64,000 nucleotides of DNA from Bifidobacterium aquikefiri. Lineage in GTDB: Bacteria; Actinomycetota; Actinomycetes; Actinomycetales; Bifidobacteriaceae. The DNA is taken from assembly GCF_002259795.1 (NCBI RefSeq), contig NZ_MWXA01000005.1, positions 434,001 through 498,000 of the forward strand, given 5' to 3'. Numbering within the stretch: position 1 is the stretch's first letter; each line of letters opens with the position of its first letter. Of the stretch, positions 48,416 to 58,269 are shown piece after piece. Both the position numbers and the translations under genes were made by a program. Below the pieces are notes generated by a model. The model saw only the letters and a program-made list of their open reading frames with translations. It searched no databases and was not told the DNA's origin.

Positions 48416-48931
48416 CCTTCCACTGTTCGAGTTTTGTCACCATTCGGGTTATAGGGACTGAAGTGTGGATTTTTGGTCTTCGCTGGTGTGCTGGCGTGTA
48501 ATTCGTTCCAATTGATGCCATGCTCCGCTCCCGTCATTCCGAGCGAGCGAAGCAGGTCGGCCGTATGAACTTGTCAAAGCTGTATGCATCATCGTCAGAG
48601 TCGGCCGTATGAACAATAACACCATTGTCATCCCGAGCGAGCGGAGCGAGTCGAGGGATCTTGGCTGTTGATGCTCGCAAGGATGAGATCTCTCGACTCG
48701 CTGCGCTCGCTCGAGATGACAAAAGAGGCGGATTCGCTCGAGATGACAAGGGAGGTGGGGAGGGTGGGGATGACAAGGGAGGTGGGGAGGGTGTACTTTG
48801 TAAGTCGCTTTTTGAGCAAATCCAGGCAAAAAGCGACTTACAAAGTACACCCTCCAGAAACCATATAGCCAGACTTTCCGGCTCAATGCTTCAACGATCG
48901 TGAGGCATATTACCGAGAAGCGGAAACTCGA
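48416..48931. repeat. Repeat-filled spacer: REP-like units, tandem G-rich unit, 29-bp hairpin
   Basis: REP-like units of the 18.5-kb family: one partial at ~48533, one at 48626-48660 and an inverted copy at 48685-48721. The phrase GTCGGCCGTATGAAC appears twice (~48557, ~48600). A 25-base GATGACAAGGGAGG...GGGTG unit is repeated at 48742 and 48769. The region ends in a 29-bp hairpin, listed separately. No gene is supported here. Confidence 0.8.
48786..48855 (-). terminator. Perfect 29-bp hairpin at the end of the adhesin gene
   Basis: 48786-48814 is exactly complementary to 48827-48855, with a 12-base loop. The arm includes GGAGGGTGTACTTTG and an inner CGCTTTTTG. It lies 77 bases past the adhesin stop and 370 bases after yedK, so it could terminate both. 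The stem is far longer than typical terminators. Confidence 0.75.
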
Positions 48932-51900
48932 CTATTGACGTTTTCGAAGTCTGAAAATGGCAAGAGAAGCCCCAAAACTCAATGTTGTTAGTATCACAAG
49001 CGTCTGGATTGACGAACCGGTTCTTGCCAACGCGCTTTTCCCGGAGCTGTCAGCATCGGCTGGAGGATCGTTCCCTGCGGACGGGTTTTCCGGTTGAGCC
49101 GGTTCAGTTGGTTTCCCAGGCTTGTCAGGATTCTCAGGTTTCTCAGGATTTGGCGGTATTGGTTCATCGAGGAAGGTAACACTGCCGATATTCTCGGTTC
49201 CAGCATTTTCTGCCGTCACGATAACCGCAGTCGAAACAGGATTGTCAGGTAGCACATAACCAATCGGAGCTTTTCTCTCAATGAAAAGATAGTGGCCAAA
49301 ATCGTTCACCTGGATGGAGCAGTATCCATCCGTGCCGCTGATGCAAGAGTTCACAAGCAGATCGATTCCGCTATCAAACGCACCGTTGGCATTTACGTCC
49401 CGAACAAGATCGAACTCCGCTCCACGTAATGGCTTTTTCGTATCAGAAGCGAGCTTGAGCACTCTCAACGAACTTGACAATGGAACATCACTCACCACTG
49501 CTGGAATCAATGTCGAGGCAGCGCCACCCGCACTCGCCTCATCGACATGGACGGTTGTAACCACCCCCTCTCGCAAGGCATAGCCTTGAGGCGCCTGAGC
49601 CTCAATCCAGAAGAAGGTTCCAAACGTTGAAACAGCCACAGAGCATTGTCCAGATGGATTATTCGCCGTCACCTCGGTGGTGCAATCCCCGATTGACGTA
49701 TCTTGCGATGCATCCTGCTCAGAGTTATAAACACCATCACCATTGTCATGCACAAGCATGAATCGAGCTCCAGAAAGTGCGCCACCTCTGAATGCATCAA
49801 TCTTATGAATGAAGAGTTTGGAGACAAGCGGCTCATTGGTGAAGGAAACCTCCACTCGAGGTTCTTCATCGTGAGTCAGAATAACCGTTTGCACAGTGTC
49901 GGTTGAAAGAGAATACCCAGTTGGAGCCGTGCGTTCCCTCACGAAATACGTGGTGCCATCCATACTGGCTGGCAAGTCACCAATCGCACACGTTCCCAGC
50001 AACTCGCCTTCCATATTGCTCGTTGTGCACGATGTGATGAACGCATCAGTGTCCTCGCCCAATTCTTTATCTTCATCTGAATCTGCATACAGATCGAAGA
50101 TTGCACCGCCAAGTGGCGTCGGCCACTCCTGATCATTATCAGTCTTGAGTATGGTTATTTGCCCGGGATTGCGTGGATTGCTGAATGGCATGGCGGACAT
50201 TTCAGTTCCTGCGTTCTCAGGAACGATGTTGACCAGCACTGAAGTTCTGTCTTCTTGCAGTTCGTGACCCGCGGGGGCTTGCGTTTCTTCCCAGAAATAT
50301 GAGCCGAAGACAAGATTATCTACCGTGCACATGCCTTGCTCATCACTTACGCACGAACCGGCAAGCACATCACCTCCTGTGTGTACACTCCCTGGCTGAG
50401 CATTCGGATTGGATGCTTTGTACAGGTCAAATGCCGCGCCGGAAAGTGGCATGCCAGATTCCGCATCGACCTTCTTTAATTGCAGATTCGTGAGTTTCGG
50501 TGCATCGGCAAAGACAACAGGGTTCACCGAACCGTCATATCCTGGCAAATCTATCCGAATAACAGCACTGATCGAATCCGCAGGCAGTTCGTACCCAATT
50601 GGAGCGGTGACTTCCTTCCAGAAGTAATACCCAACCTGTAGGTCACTCACGCTGCACGTTCCATGCTGGGCGCTGGTTGTTGCGCAACCGCCTGCAAGCG
50701 TGACATCGTCGGCATCATACACGAGGGAATCGCTATTGCTCCGATACAATTCGAACACTGCGCCAGCGAGCGGCAGCGACGTATTCTTGGCAATCTTCTT
50801 GACAGCCAAGGAACTGGGTTTCGGCAAATCACCAAGCTGATAGGTAATCGCAGTGGTTATCGGCACTCCTGCTGCATCAAAACCTGAATCAACCAAATTG
50901 ATAGGGGCGCTGACCGGATTTTCGGGAAGCAGGTATCCCGTTGGAGCTTGACGCTCCACAACGAAGTAGGTTCCTGCTCCCAACTGCTTGAACGAGCAGG
51001 AGGCATCAGAGCCGGCAGTCGTGCAACTCGAGAGCCTGTGATCGATACCGGCATCAAAGGCATTGTTGGCATTGCCATCCTGATACAAATCGACAACAGC
51101 ACCTGTCAGCGGCTTATCCGTGTCAAGAGAACCAGAACCGGTGCGGGCATACTTGACAACCGTTATTTTCCCGGTCGGTCGAGGGTCTGAGAACTCATAG
51201 ATTTCGAAATCGGTGCCCGCATTCGATGGGCCTATGACCACCGTTGAAGAAGTCGTGTCTTTCGCAATCGCATACCCTTGAGGAGCCTTGGTTTCAACCC
51301 AGTAATACGAACCGAAGGGCAGGTTGGCAATGGTGCAGACGCCGGAAGCGTCAGTGTCACACTTGCCAATCTCGGCATCGGTGTTGTTCGGTGCATCCCC
51401 GGGCTGTTGCGACCCCTCTGCCAAACGGTACAAGGCAAAGGTTGCACCTGAAAGCCCCTGTGAGGTGTCACTGGCAAGCTTTCGAATGGACAGAGCCGAT
51501 CTCGTCTGGCTGTCGCTGAACGTGACCGCTTTGTTTGCCGAACCTGGAGTGTCAACGACAACAGCCTCGCTCACCGCAGGGTTGGGCAACTGGTATCCAG
51601 CTGGAGCTTCCGTCTCCTTCCATACATAGCTGCCAAAATCAACGACGGTGAGCGAGCAGCTTCCATACTTTTCGGGATCACTTGCATCATCGGACGTGGT
51701 GCATGCTCCGACTGGCTCTGAAGCACCATCGCCATCAAGATTATCTGTGTTGTAGAGCTCAAACGTGGCTCCGCCAAGCGCACTGCCCGTATCGGCATCA
51801 ATCTTCTTGATACTGAGCTGACTGGGCTCAGGTTCATTGCCGAGCTCAAGAACTTCGGTTGGTGTGTCGTCAGCAAGGGTTATCGGTCCCCACATCCGGT

Positions 51901-54900
51901 CGCTGAGCTTGGAAGGCAGGATGTAGCCTTGCGGCGCGTCGGTTTCTTGAACAAAATACGTACGTACACGGCCCGGAGCATCCGATGTGTTCAGATCGGT
52001 GAACGAGCATGTACCAAAACCATCAGGGTCATCGGTATGTACGCTGGGTGTTGTGCAGGTGCTCAGGAGATTGTCAGTGTCATCCAAGGTACCCGAAGCA
52101 TCCGAATCTTCAAATATTGCAAAGGTTGCTCCTGCGAGCGCGTCTGCGGTCAAGGTTCCATCGTCATGCATTCGGAATTTTTGGACCGTTATCTTGCCCG
52201 GATTCCGCGGATTCTTGAAGGTAAACGCGTCAATTGCAGTTCCTGCATTCTCGGCATCGACGGATATCAAATCAGAGGTGGTATGCCGCGGAATCTCATA
52301 TCCATCAGGCGCGATCTGCTCCGCCCAATAGTATCTGCCGAAGGGCAACTGACCTACGGTGCATGTGCCGTCGCTGCCTGTGACGCAGGTGTCAAGAAGT
52401 GTGTCGTTGCCACTTGCATTCGCCACATCAGGCACATCTTCAGCACCATCTGCCAAACGGTACAGAGCGAACTGAGCACCTTCCAGGGGTTGCGACGCAG
52501 TATCGTTTGAAACCTTCTTTATGGTGAGATCACTCCACTTCTGGAAATCGGAAGCGGTCGTAATACTCAGCTGCATGGCCTGACCGGCATTGTCCTTGGT
52601 AACGTTCAAAGGTGTGACGCTGCCGCATTTTCCTGGAATCAGACTCTCATTGGGGAAAGCGCAGGAATTGAATTCATATCCAGTTGGAGGTGCCGCTTCC
52701 TTCCAGTAATACTGTCCCAAGGCCGGCGCGTCCACAGAGCATGTACCCAGGGTTGCCTCTTCAGTGGATGTGGTACATGTGCCGACATTGACATCGTCGC
52801 CATCACCTGTACCATCCGGGTCAACGTCGCCTACGACACGATACAGGGAATATGCGGCTCCTCCGACCCGTGTCAAATCGTCAATAGAGATCTTTACTAT
52901 TTTCAGCGCTGTTGGAACAGGTGCATTGGCAACTTCGGCCGTTGGTTCAGTCGGTTCGCCATTCCTGTTATCAAGTGTTATTGAATTGAATTCAGAACAG
53001 TCATCCGCCGATTCTTCAAACTGAAAACCCGCAGGCGCAATGCATTCACGATACACATATGTTTCAGGAATCAAATCCGAGATGGAGCACTCTCCTTGCG
53101 CATTGGTCGAGCAACTGCCACGCAGTTTCGTCGGGCTGTCATCTTCACCGGCACTCCACAGCTCAAAGCTGGCACCTTCCAGCACTATCGAATGATCTGA
53201 TGAGTCATCTGGATTCGCAGCATATTTGAGGAAGTTCACTTGCCCCGGGTTGCGAGGGTTGGTGAACTGCAACGGTGTGATGGCTGTGCCGGCGTTGGTG
53301 GCCGTGATGTGTATCGCAGTTGAAGTCAAGTCTCCGTCCGGCCCGGTCTCACCTTCTGGAACACCTGATTCGGCCCAGTAATAGCTGCCTAGATCCTTGA
53401 CTGTTATGGTGCAACGACCGAGTTCATCTGCTCCGCTGGAAGTCGTGCAGTCTCCAACACGTTCATCATCGGGGCTTGGCGTATCGCCAATAGGAGCGCT
53501 CTCATCCGCCTGTTTATAGAGCTCAAAAGTGTATCCTCCAGAAGCCTTGAAACTGTCGTCGTCTTGCTTCACCAGTTTTTCGACAGTCAGGTCCGTGGAT
53601 TTGGGTTTGTTCTTCACAACGATGGTCTTGCTGATCGAAAAGCCGAAGGTGATTTCGTTGTCGACCCATGTTCCATCAGTCACCGGATTCCATCCTGGCG
53701 GCGGATTTGAGTCAATTCCGGGGAATATGCCAAATCGTGCATACCCGGAATCCACGGTGAAGGTGGCAGCGTTAACATCGGCGGAAACATATTTCCCTGC
53801 AGCGGACTCAACCCAGCTTGTTGATGAATGTTGAGGTGCGGTGCATGCAGACGTCTGCTTTGCACCGCTGACAACCTCGACACATATGTCCTGTGAATAG
53901 TCGTAGGCCAAATCCTGAGCCGACTTGCCTGTCACATCAGACTGCTGTGACCATTGTTCGTATGCAAATTCCGGCACATTCGGGGCAATCTGCCCGTCCA
54001 CAAGCTGATAGAGTCTCCCAGTGATATTGTCTAAGTTTGGCAGACCATCGATTTCGGTCATTACATCGTTCTGACCTCGACCTACGATAGGTGCCTTGAT
54101 TCTGTTCACACCCAGCTCGACGGAGATCAGATTGTCTGGATCATACGTCTGTTCGGTATATGCGTCACCTGCTGCAGGGTTATTCGCCGCTGTGTCGACT
54201 GTTCCAGCATCAGCAAAATAGCCGCCCTGCGAATACAGTATCGCCACCGGATAGGGGTCGGGTTCATATCCAACAATTGGCGAGGTTTCACGCAGATAAT
54301 AGTCTCCGTACGCATATGTATCGAGCAGCACGTCGTTCACGCTGAAGCTTGCATTGCCGTCACTATCAGTGAAGACCTCATCGGTAAGCGTCTTTTGGGA
54401 ACCGCACGCGCTCACCGGCTGTGCATCCGAAGCACACTCCTTATCGGTGAAGATGGTAAAACCGACGTTTTGCAAGGGGTTGCCATTCCCATCAACCTTG
54501 CGAACCTTGATGATTTCCGGTGTGTTCGGCACAATGATGTCCGAGACGCGCTGGCGGCTGAACGAATTGTAATTCAGCAGAATCTTGTCTTCACCTGTGC
54601 CCAGATCAAGATAATAGAGCACATCGAAGTTGAGCTCGGTACGATTCGGAATATTGTAATCGGTGATGAGTCCTGGCAGATCAGTCGTTCCCACTCGATA
54701 GCTCGAGCCATACACTTCAAAGTCATATACCTTGGCACTCGATAGATCGGTGTTGAGCAGCACACCGTTGGCATCGGTGGTGACTGCGGCATACTGGCTG
54801 GTGGCAATGTCGGTCGTGGGCAGAATCTCCCTCCACCCCACAGTGCTGGAGCCATTCATCAGATGATAACCAGCCTGCTGCCAGGAGCCAGGCGCGCTGA

Positions 54901-56695
54901 CATCGCTCACCTGAACGGCAGCCGATGGGAAATCGACATTATGGTCTAGTGGCGATCGCACCACCATTGCCTTTAAGCCACCTCCGGCAGCAACGGCTTG
55001 TCTGACATCATCCAAGGAGAATGACGTCTGTGTTGCATCGGCACATGTTCCTGACGTATTTTCGTTATATCCGGCAGAATCACTTTCACCAGGGCACCAC
55101 CGATACACGGTCGAATTCACCGGGCTTGCCCACGAGTCGAAGCTTGTCTCAACTCCTGTCTCATAGTAATTCATCACATTCAGTGTGCCCATACCTGGCA
55201 CAATCGTGCCATCCTGTTGATGAATCGGAATGAATTGCAGATGAATGTCATTGAGCAACAGACCATAGCCGGGTGGAGACTTGGTCTCTTTGAGCACAAA
55301 GTAGTCGGTGCCATAACCGCCGAAATTCAGCTGAGCACCGGTGTCATCGTCAACAAAGGTAATCGCCCCATCTTTATCCGTTGAAAACGTGCCAATCGGA
55401 GTGAGACCCTCGATGTTGTATGCATCATCAGTGTTATAGAGCTCAAAAGTGGCTTCCTGACCCGCCTGAGTGGAAATTGGAGTGCCGGCGATGTCGGTCT
55501 TCTGCAGATGTGCCGCAGGCATGAAGTTCAGATTGGTAGTAATTTCCAGATTTGATTGATAGTTGCCTCGTTCAAGATAGAACAGCGAGAAATGGTGGCG
55601 AGTGCCATCGACGAAGGTGCCACCCTGCCACCCTGACGGTGGTGTAATCCCAGCAGCAGCGTATTGTTTCTGCAAGGTTGACGAGGTGATGACTTGTCCC
55701 GTCGCACCTTTCACAGTAACGGCACCGGTCTTGAAGTTCACCGATCCGCTTGCCGGAGCATGCGAGCCACCCAAATCAAGCACCAACGCTCCATCAATGA
55801 ATACCCACATGTCATCATCGCCAGAGAAGTCAAAGACCATGTCATCGCTTGTTCCACTGGATGAACCAATAACGCCACCCAAGGGTTGCGTGAAAGTCGA
55901 AAGCATGCCGAGTCCAAAATAGTGGTTGATAGAAGCATCGGTAACGGAGATTGAATTGGCTTCCCCATTGGTAAATACTTGATCTGCGGTATTGAAGGGG
56001 AAGAATTGCCCAACATTCGAACCTGTCTGCACGGCGGGCTTGTTATACACATCGAATTGGTTGGTGGTGAAATTATACGAGGCGAAGTTTTCCTTTGAAT
56101 CATATTTGAGGTAGCTGCCATCAGACTTGAACAGATTGGCACCGGTAACCTCATAATTTGCCCGACCCTCATGCGCAACCGCAGGATTGAACAGATAATC
56201 AAGAGAGCCTTGACCGTAGCTCGCCAATGTGGGAAAACTATCGGAAAGTGCAGGAAGCACACTGCCCTGATACACCGAATTCCCGGCAGAGAGATTCATT
56301 GCATTCGAACCGTAGGAGCTAAGATTGCAGCCCGAAGGCGGCCATTTCAAGTCCTTGGCAAACTTCAATCCTTCGCCCTGCACCCCACCACTGTTCAGGC
56401 TGGCAGGACCGTTGATTCCCGACGTAAGAAATGTTTTCCATGCGGCACAAGTCGAGGCGGGCGCATTGTCTGGAGAACTTTGCTCGTCAACCCAGTAATC
56501 GAAGAGTTGCATTGAGGTCGATGGCATCATGACCGTTTCGATCTTCTCCAACTGACCTGCTGCCGAAGATTCTTGGCTGGGGAACACCAGCATTGATGCC
56601 GCGAATACCAGTGTCAGGCACGCAGCACCGAATGTTTGCAGACGAGATCGTTGAACGTTCGGATTAATAACGGCTAGGATTCCCTGATCTCGCAT
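48932..56695 (-). CDS. Giant LPxTG-type adhesin: fibro-slime domain plus about 15 Cna-B repeats
   Basis: 2587 residues from the ATG at 56695 (AAAGGGAG upstream); earlier ATGs lack a site. N-terminal signal peptide (AACLTLVFAASMLVF, then SSAAG). A fibro-slime/PA14-like region (~240-400; VFDFSGDDDMWVFIDG) follows. About 15 SpaA/Cna-B modules then recur, each opening like LSIKKIDADTG and containing L.GA.F.LY, then a YYW.E...P.GY end. Such domains form internal Lys-Asn isopeptide bonds. The C-terminus has a Pro-rich spacer, LARTG (~2556-2560), a hydrophobic helix and RLRKRQ, for sortase anchoring. No sortase gene is in the window. Likely a surface stalk for host or matrix binding. Confidence 0.95.
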   Translation of the reverse strand: MRDQGILAVINPNVQRSRLQTFGAACLTLVFAASMLVFPSQESSAAGQLEKIETVMMPSTSMQLFDYWVDEQSSPDNAPASTCAAWKTFLTSGINGPASLNSGGVQGEGLKFAKDLKWPPSGCNLSSYGSNAMNLSAGNSVYQGSVLPALSDSFPTLASYGQGSLDYLFNPAVAHEGRANYEVTGANLFKSDGSYLKYDSKENFASYNFTTNQFDVYNKPAVQTGSNVGQFFPFNTADQVFTNGEANSISVTDASINHYFGLGMLSTFTQPLGGVIGSSSGTSDDMVFDFSGDDDMWVFIDGALVLDLGGSHAPASGSVNFKTGAVTVKGATGQVITSSTLQKQYAAAGITPPSGWQGGTFVDGTRHHFSLFYLERGNYQSNLEITTNLNFMPAAHLQKTDIAGTPISTQAGQEATFELYNTDDAYNIEGLTPIGTFSTDKDGAITFVDDDTGAQLNFGGYGTDYFVLKETKSPPGYGLLLNDIHLQFIPIHQQDGTIVPGMGTLNVMNYYETGVETSFDSWASPVNSTVYRWCPGESDSAGYNENTSGTCADATQTSFSLDDVRQAVAAGGGLKAMVVRSPLDHNVDFPSAAVQVSDVSAPGSWQQAGYHLMNGSSTVGWREILPTTDIATSQYAAVTTDANGVLLNTDLSSAKVYDFEVYGSSYRVGTTDLPGLITDYNIPNRTELNFDVLYYLDLGTGEDKILLNYNSFSRQRVSDIIVPNTPEIIKVRKVDGNGNPLQNVGFTIFTDKECASDAQPVSACGSQKTLTDEVFTDSDGNASFSVNDVLLDTYAYGDYYLRETSPIVGYEPDPYPVAILYSQGGYFADAGTVDTAANNPAAGDAYTEQTYDPDNLISVELGVNRIKAPIVGRGQNDVMTEIDGLPNLDNITGRLYQLVDGQIAPNVPEFAYEQWSQQSDVTGKSAQDLAYDYSQDICVEVVSGAKQTSACTAPQHSSTSWVESAAGKYVSADVNAATFTVDSGYARFGIFPGIDSNPPPGWNPVTDGTWVDNEITFGFSISKTIVVKNKPKSTDLTVEKLVKQDDDSFKASGGYTFELYKQADESAPIGDTPSPDDERVGDCTTSSGADELGRCTITVKDLGSYYWAESGVPEGETGPDGDLTSTAIHITATNAGTAITPLQFTNPRNPGQVNFLKYAANPDDSSDHSIVLEGASFELWSAGEDDSPTKLRGSCSTNAQGECSISDLIPETYVYRECIAPAGFQFEESADDCSEFNSITLDNRNGEPTEPTAEVANAPVPTALKIVKISIDDLTRVGGAAYSLYRVVGDVDPDGTGDGDDVNVGTCTTSTEEATLGTCSVDAPALGQYYWKEAAPPTGYEFNSCAFPNESLIPGKCGSVTPLNVTKDNAGQAMQLSITTASDFQKWSDLTIKKVSNDTASQPLEGAQFALYRLADGAEDVPDVANASGNDTLLDTCVTGSDGTCTVGQLPFGRYYWAEQIAPDGYEIPRHTTSDLISVDAENAGTAIDAFTFKNPRNPGKITVQKFRMHDDGTLTADALAGATFAIFEDSDASGTLDDTDNLLSTCTTPSVHTDDPDGFGTCSFTDLNTSDAPGRVRTYFVQETDAPQGYILPSKLSDRMWGPITLADDTPTEVLELGNEPEPSQLSIKKIDADTGSALGGATFELYNTDNLDGDGASEPVGACTTSDDASDPEKYGSCSLTVVDFGSYVWKETEAPAGYQLPNPAVSEAVVVDTPGSANKAVTFSDSQTRSALSIRKLASDTSQGLSGATFALYRLAEGSQQPGDAPNNTDAEIGKCDTDASGVCTIANLPFGSYYWVETKAPQGYAIAKDTTSSTVVIGPSNAGTDFEIYEFSDPRPTGKITVVKYARTGSGSLDTDKPLTGAVVDLYQDGNANNAFDAGIDHRLSSCTTAGSDASCSFKQLGAGTYFVVERQAPTGYLLPENPVSAPINLVDSGFDAAGVPITTAITYQLGDLPKPSSLAVKKIAKNTSLPLAGAVFELYRSNSDSLVYDADDVTLAGGCATTSAQHGTCSVSDLQVGYYFWKEVTAPIGYELPADSISAVIRIDLPGYDGSVNPVVFADAPKLTNLQLKKVDAESGMPLSGAAFDLYKASNPNAQPGSVHTGGDVLAGSCVSDEQGMCTVDNLVFGSYFWEETQAPAGHELQEDRTSVLVNIVPENAGTEMSAMPFSNPRNPGQITILKTDNDQEWPTPLGGAIFDLYADSDEDKELGEDTDAFITSCTTSNMEGELLGTCAIGDLPASMDGTTYFVRERTAPTGYSLSTDTVQTVILTHDEEPRVEVSFTNEPLVSKLFIHKIDAFRGGALSGARFMLVHDNGDGVYNSEQDASQDTSIGDCTTEVTANNPSGQCSVAVSTFGTFFWIEAQAPQGYALREGVVTTVHVDEASAGGAASTLIPAVVSDVPLSSSLRVLKLASDTKKPLRGAEFDLVRDVNANGAFDSGIDLLVNSCISGTDGYCSIQVNDFGHYLFIERKAPIGYVLPDNPVSTAVIVTAENAGTENIGSVTFLDEPIPPNPEKPENPDKPGKPTEPAQPENPSAGNDPPADADSSGKSALARTGSSIQTLVILTTLSFGASLAIFRLRKRQ

Positions 56696-56817
56696 AGCAT
56701 CTCCCTTTAACTCCAATGCGTGCCGATATATGGCTTTCATATTGCGAAAACTCACGACACTTGAGTAAGAGAATATTATACATGCAGTAAATGTTCAGTT
56801 CGTTGGCGTATCGAATT

Positions 56818-56927
56818 TCATTGTGAACTTCACAAAGTATCCAAGCTGTTTATCGACCTAAATCAGAACAATTTACGTCGAATTTAGCCCCTTCCCAAGT
56901 CTCTATACTTTGAGAAGTTCACAATGA
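56818..56927. repeat. Nested palindrome family, copy B
   Basis: Arms 56818-56840 and 56905-56927 (sequence TTGTGAACTTC-CAAAGTAT type) match at 22 of 23 positions. The centre holds a second inverted pair (CTAAAT.../...ATTTAG). It lies between the adhesin promoter and the aminotransferase 3' end. Confidence 0.75.
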
Positions 56928-56962
56928 ACGGCGCTGTATTCAAAAAACGCGTCATGAAGCAT

Positions 56963-58219
56963 TCAATGCCGCTGTTGCATGGCAGCGCTGATTCTTCTCG
57001 TGGCTTCAGCGAGCTCAGATTCAGGCTTCAAAAGACTCAGACGCACAAAGCCGGCACCCGTTGGGCCAAAGTCCGAACCTGCCAAGACGGCGATTCCTGC
57101 TGTATGAAGCAACCATGTTGTAAAGTCACGGTCATTTTCACCTTGCGGAACTCTCATCCAGGCAAAGAGACCCCCGTGAGATTCACAGAGATGCAGCCCA
57201 GCTTTTGCGAGCCCTGCCTTCAAGGTTTCAAAACGCTTCCTGTATCGTGCAGCGAGAACACGGACTGAAGCCTGATCGCTGTTGAGAGCAGCGGCTCCCG
57301 CATCCAAAACCGTAGAGGTGACAAGCAGCGTGGTCTGCAGATTCAAGCATTTGATGGCATCCATGAGTACTGGATTCCCTGCGATGAAACCGCCACGCCA
57401 CCCTGCAACCATGTACATCTTCGACAGGGAGCATAGCTCCACGGAAACATCCATTGCACCCGGCGTTTCAAGCAGACTGATGGGAGCCTTTTCATCAAAA
57501 CCGATGCCCGCATAGGCAAAATCATGCATGATGATGAAGTGATAGCGTTTAGCGAGCGCGACCGCTTTCGCAAAGAATTCCGGGTTGGCGACGGCACCGG
57601 TGGGGTTATTGGGATAATTGAGAATCAGCAACTTGGTTTGGCTCCATACGGATTCATCCACAGCATCAAGATCTGGAAGAAAGTCATGTTCCTCATCGGT
57701 TGGAATTGCGTGCAAACGGCCTTGTGCAACAGCTGTCGAACCCTCATATTGCGGATAATACGGGCCTGGAACCACAACAAGGTCGCCAGGATTGATCAGG
57801 GTAAGAATAACAAGCCCAATCCCAACCGAAGCGCCACTGACCGCGAGCAGTTGAGTTTTCGAATCGAGATCAATGCCATGTTCGCGTTGGTACCACGATG
57901 CCGCCGCCTGCAAGAATGCCGGCTTGCCATTGAACGCCGTGTAACGAAAATCTTCCGGGTCATGCGTCGCGCGGATGGCCTCATCGACCATAAACTCTGG
58001 CGGCTGCCCATCTGGGTTGCCCTTGCTCAAATCGATGACATCTTCACCGTTCGCAACCGCTCGAGCGACTCGGGCATCGCCCATGGCAAAGGGATTGCCA
58101 GGAATATGCTGGGCTCGCATGGCGATCATGCTGTCGAGCTTGAAATCGCCGTCCGATGGATCCTGCGCCACCTGTTCTGCGTTCACCATGTGTTCCATAT
58201 TCAATGCTGCCTCACTCAT
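56963..58219 (-). CDS. PLP-dependent aminotransferase, class I
   Basis: 418 residues from the ATG at 58219; the frame can be extended to a TTG at 58225, and AAGGG lies upstream. Fold-type I: SGASVGIGLVILTLINPGD, LLILNYPNNPTGAVA (substrate loop), MHDFAYAG (PLP Asp) and SLSKMYMVAGWRGGF (Schiff-base Lys). The sequence resembles LL-diaminopimelate/alanine-type aminotransferases (DapL/AlaT/AspC group); the substrate cannot be set from sequence alone. An SDR gene lies upstream on the same strand. Confidence 0.88.
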   Translation of the reverse strand: MSEAALNMEHMVNAEQVAQDPSDGDFKLDSMIAMRAQHIPGNPFAMGDARVARAVANGEDVIDLSKGNPDGQPPEFMVDEAIRATHDPEDFRYTAFNGKPAFLQAAASWYQREHGIDLDSKTQLLAVSGASVGIGLVILTLINPGDLVVVPGPYYPQYEGSTAVAQGRLHAIPTDEEHDFLPDLDAVDESVWSQTKLLILNYPNNPTGAVANPEFFAKAVALAKRYHFIIMHDFAYAGIGFDEKAPISLLETPGAMDVSVELCSLSKMYMVAGWRGGFIAGNPVLMDAIKCLNLQTTLLVTSTVLDAGAAALNSDQASVRVLAARYRKRFETLKAGLAKAGLHLCESHGGLFAWMRVPQGENDRDFTTWLLHTAGIAVLAGSDFGPTGAGFVRLSLLKPESELAEATRRISAAMQQRH

Positions 58220-58269
58220 GAGCAATCGCCCTTACCTCAAAAATAGCTTGAATCCGTTCGTCTTCGTGA

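Noticed and set aside
48416-48931. Short frames in the repeat spacer (e.g. 48625-48903)
   Set aside because: Their translations come from palindromic REP-like repeats and the G-rich tandem unit, with no conserved protein features.
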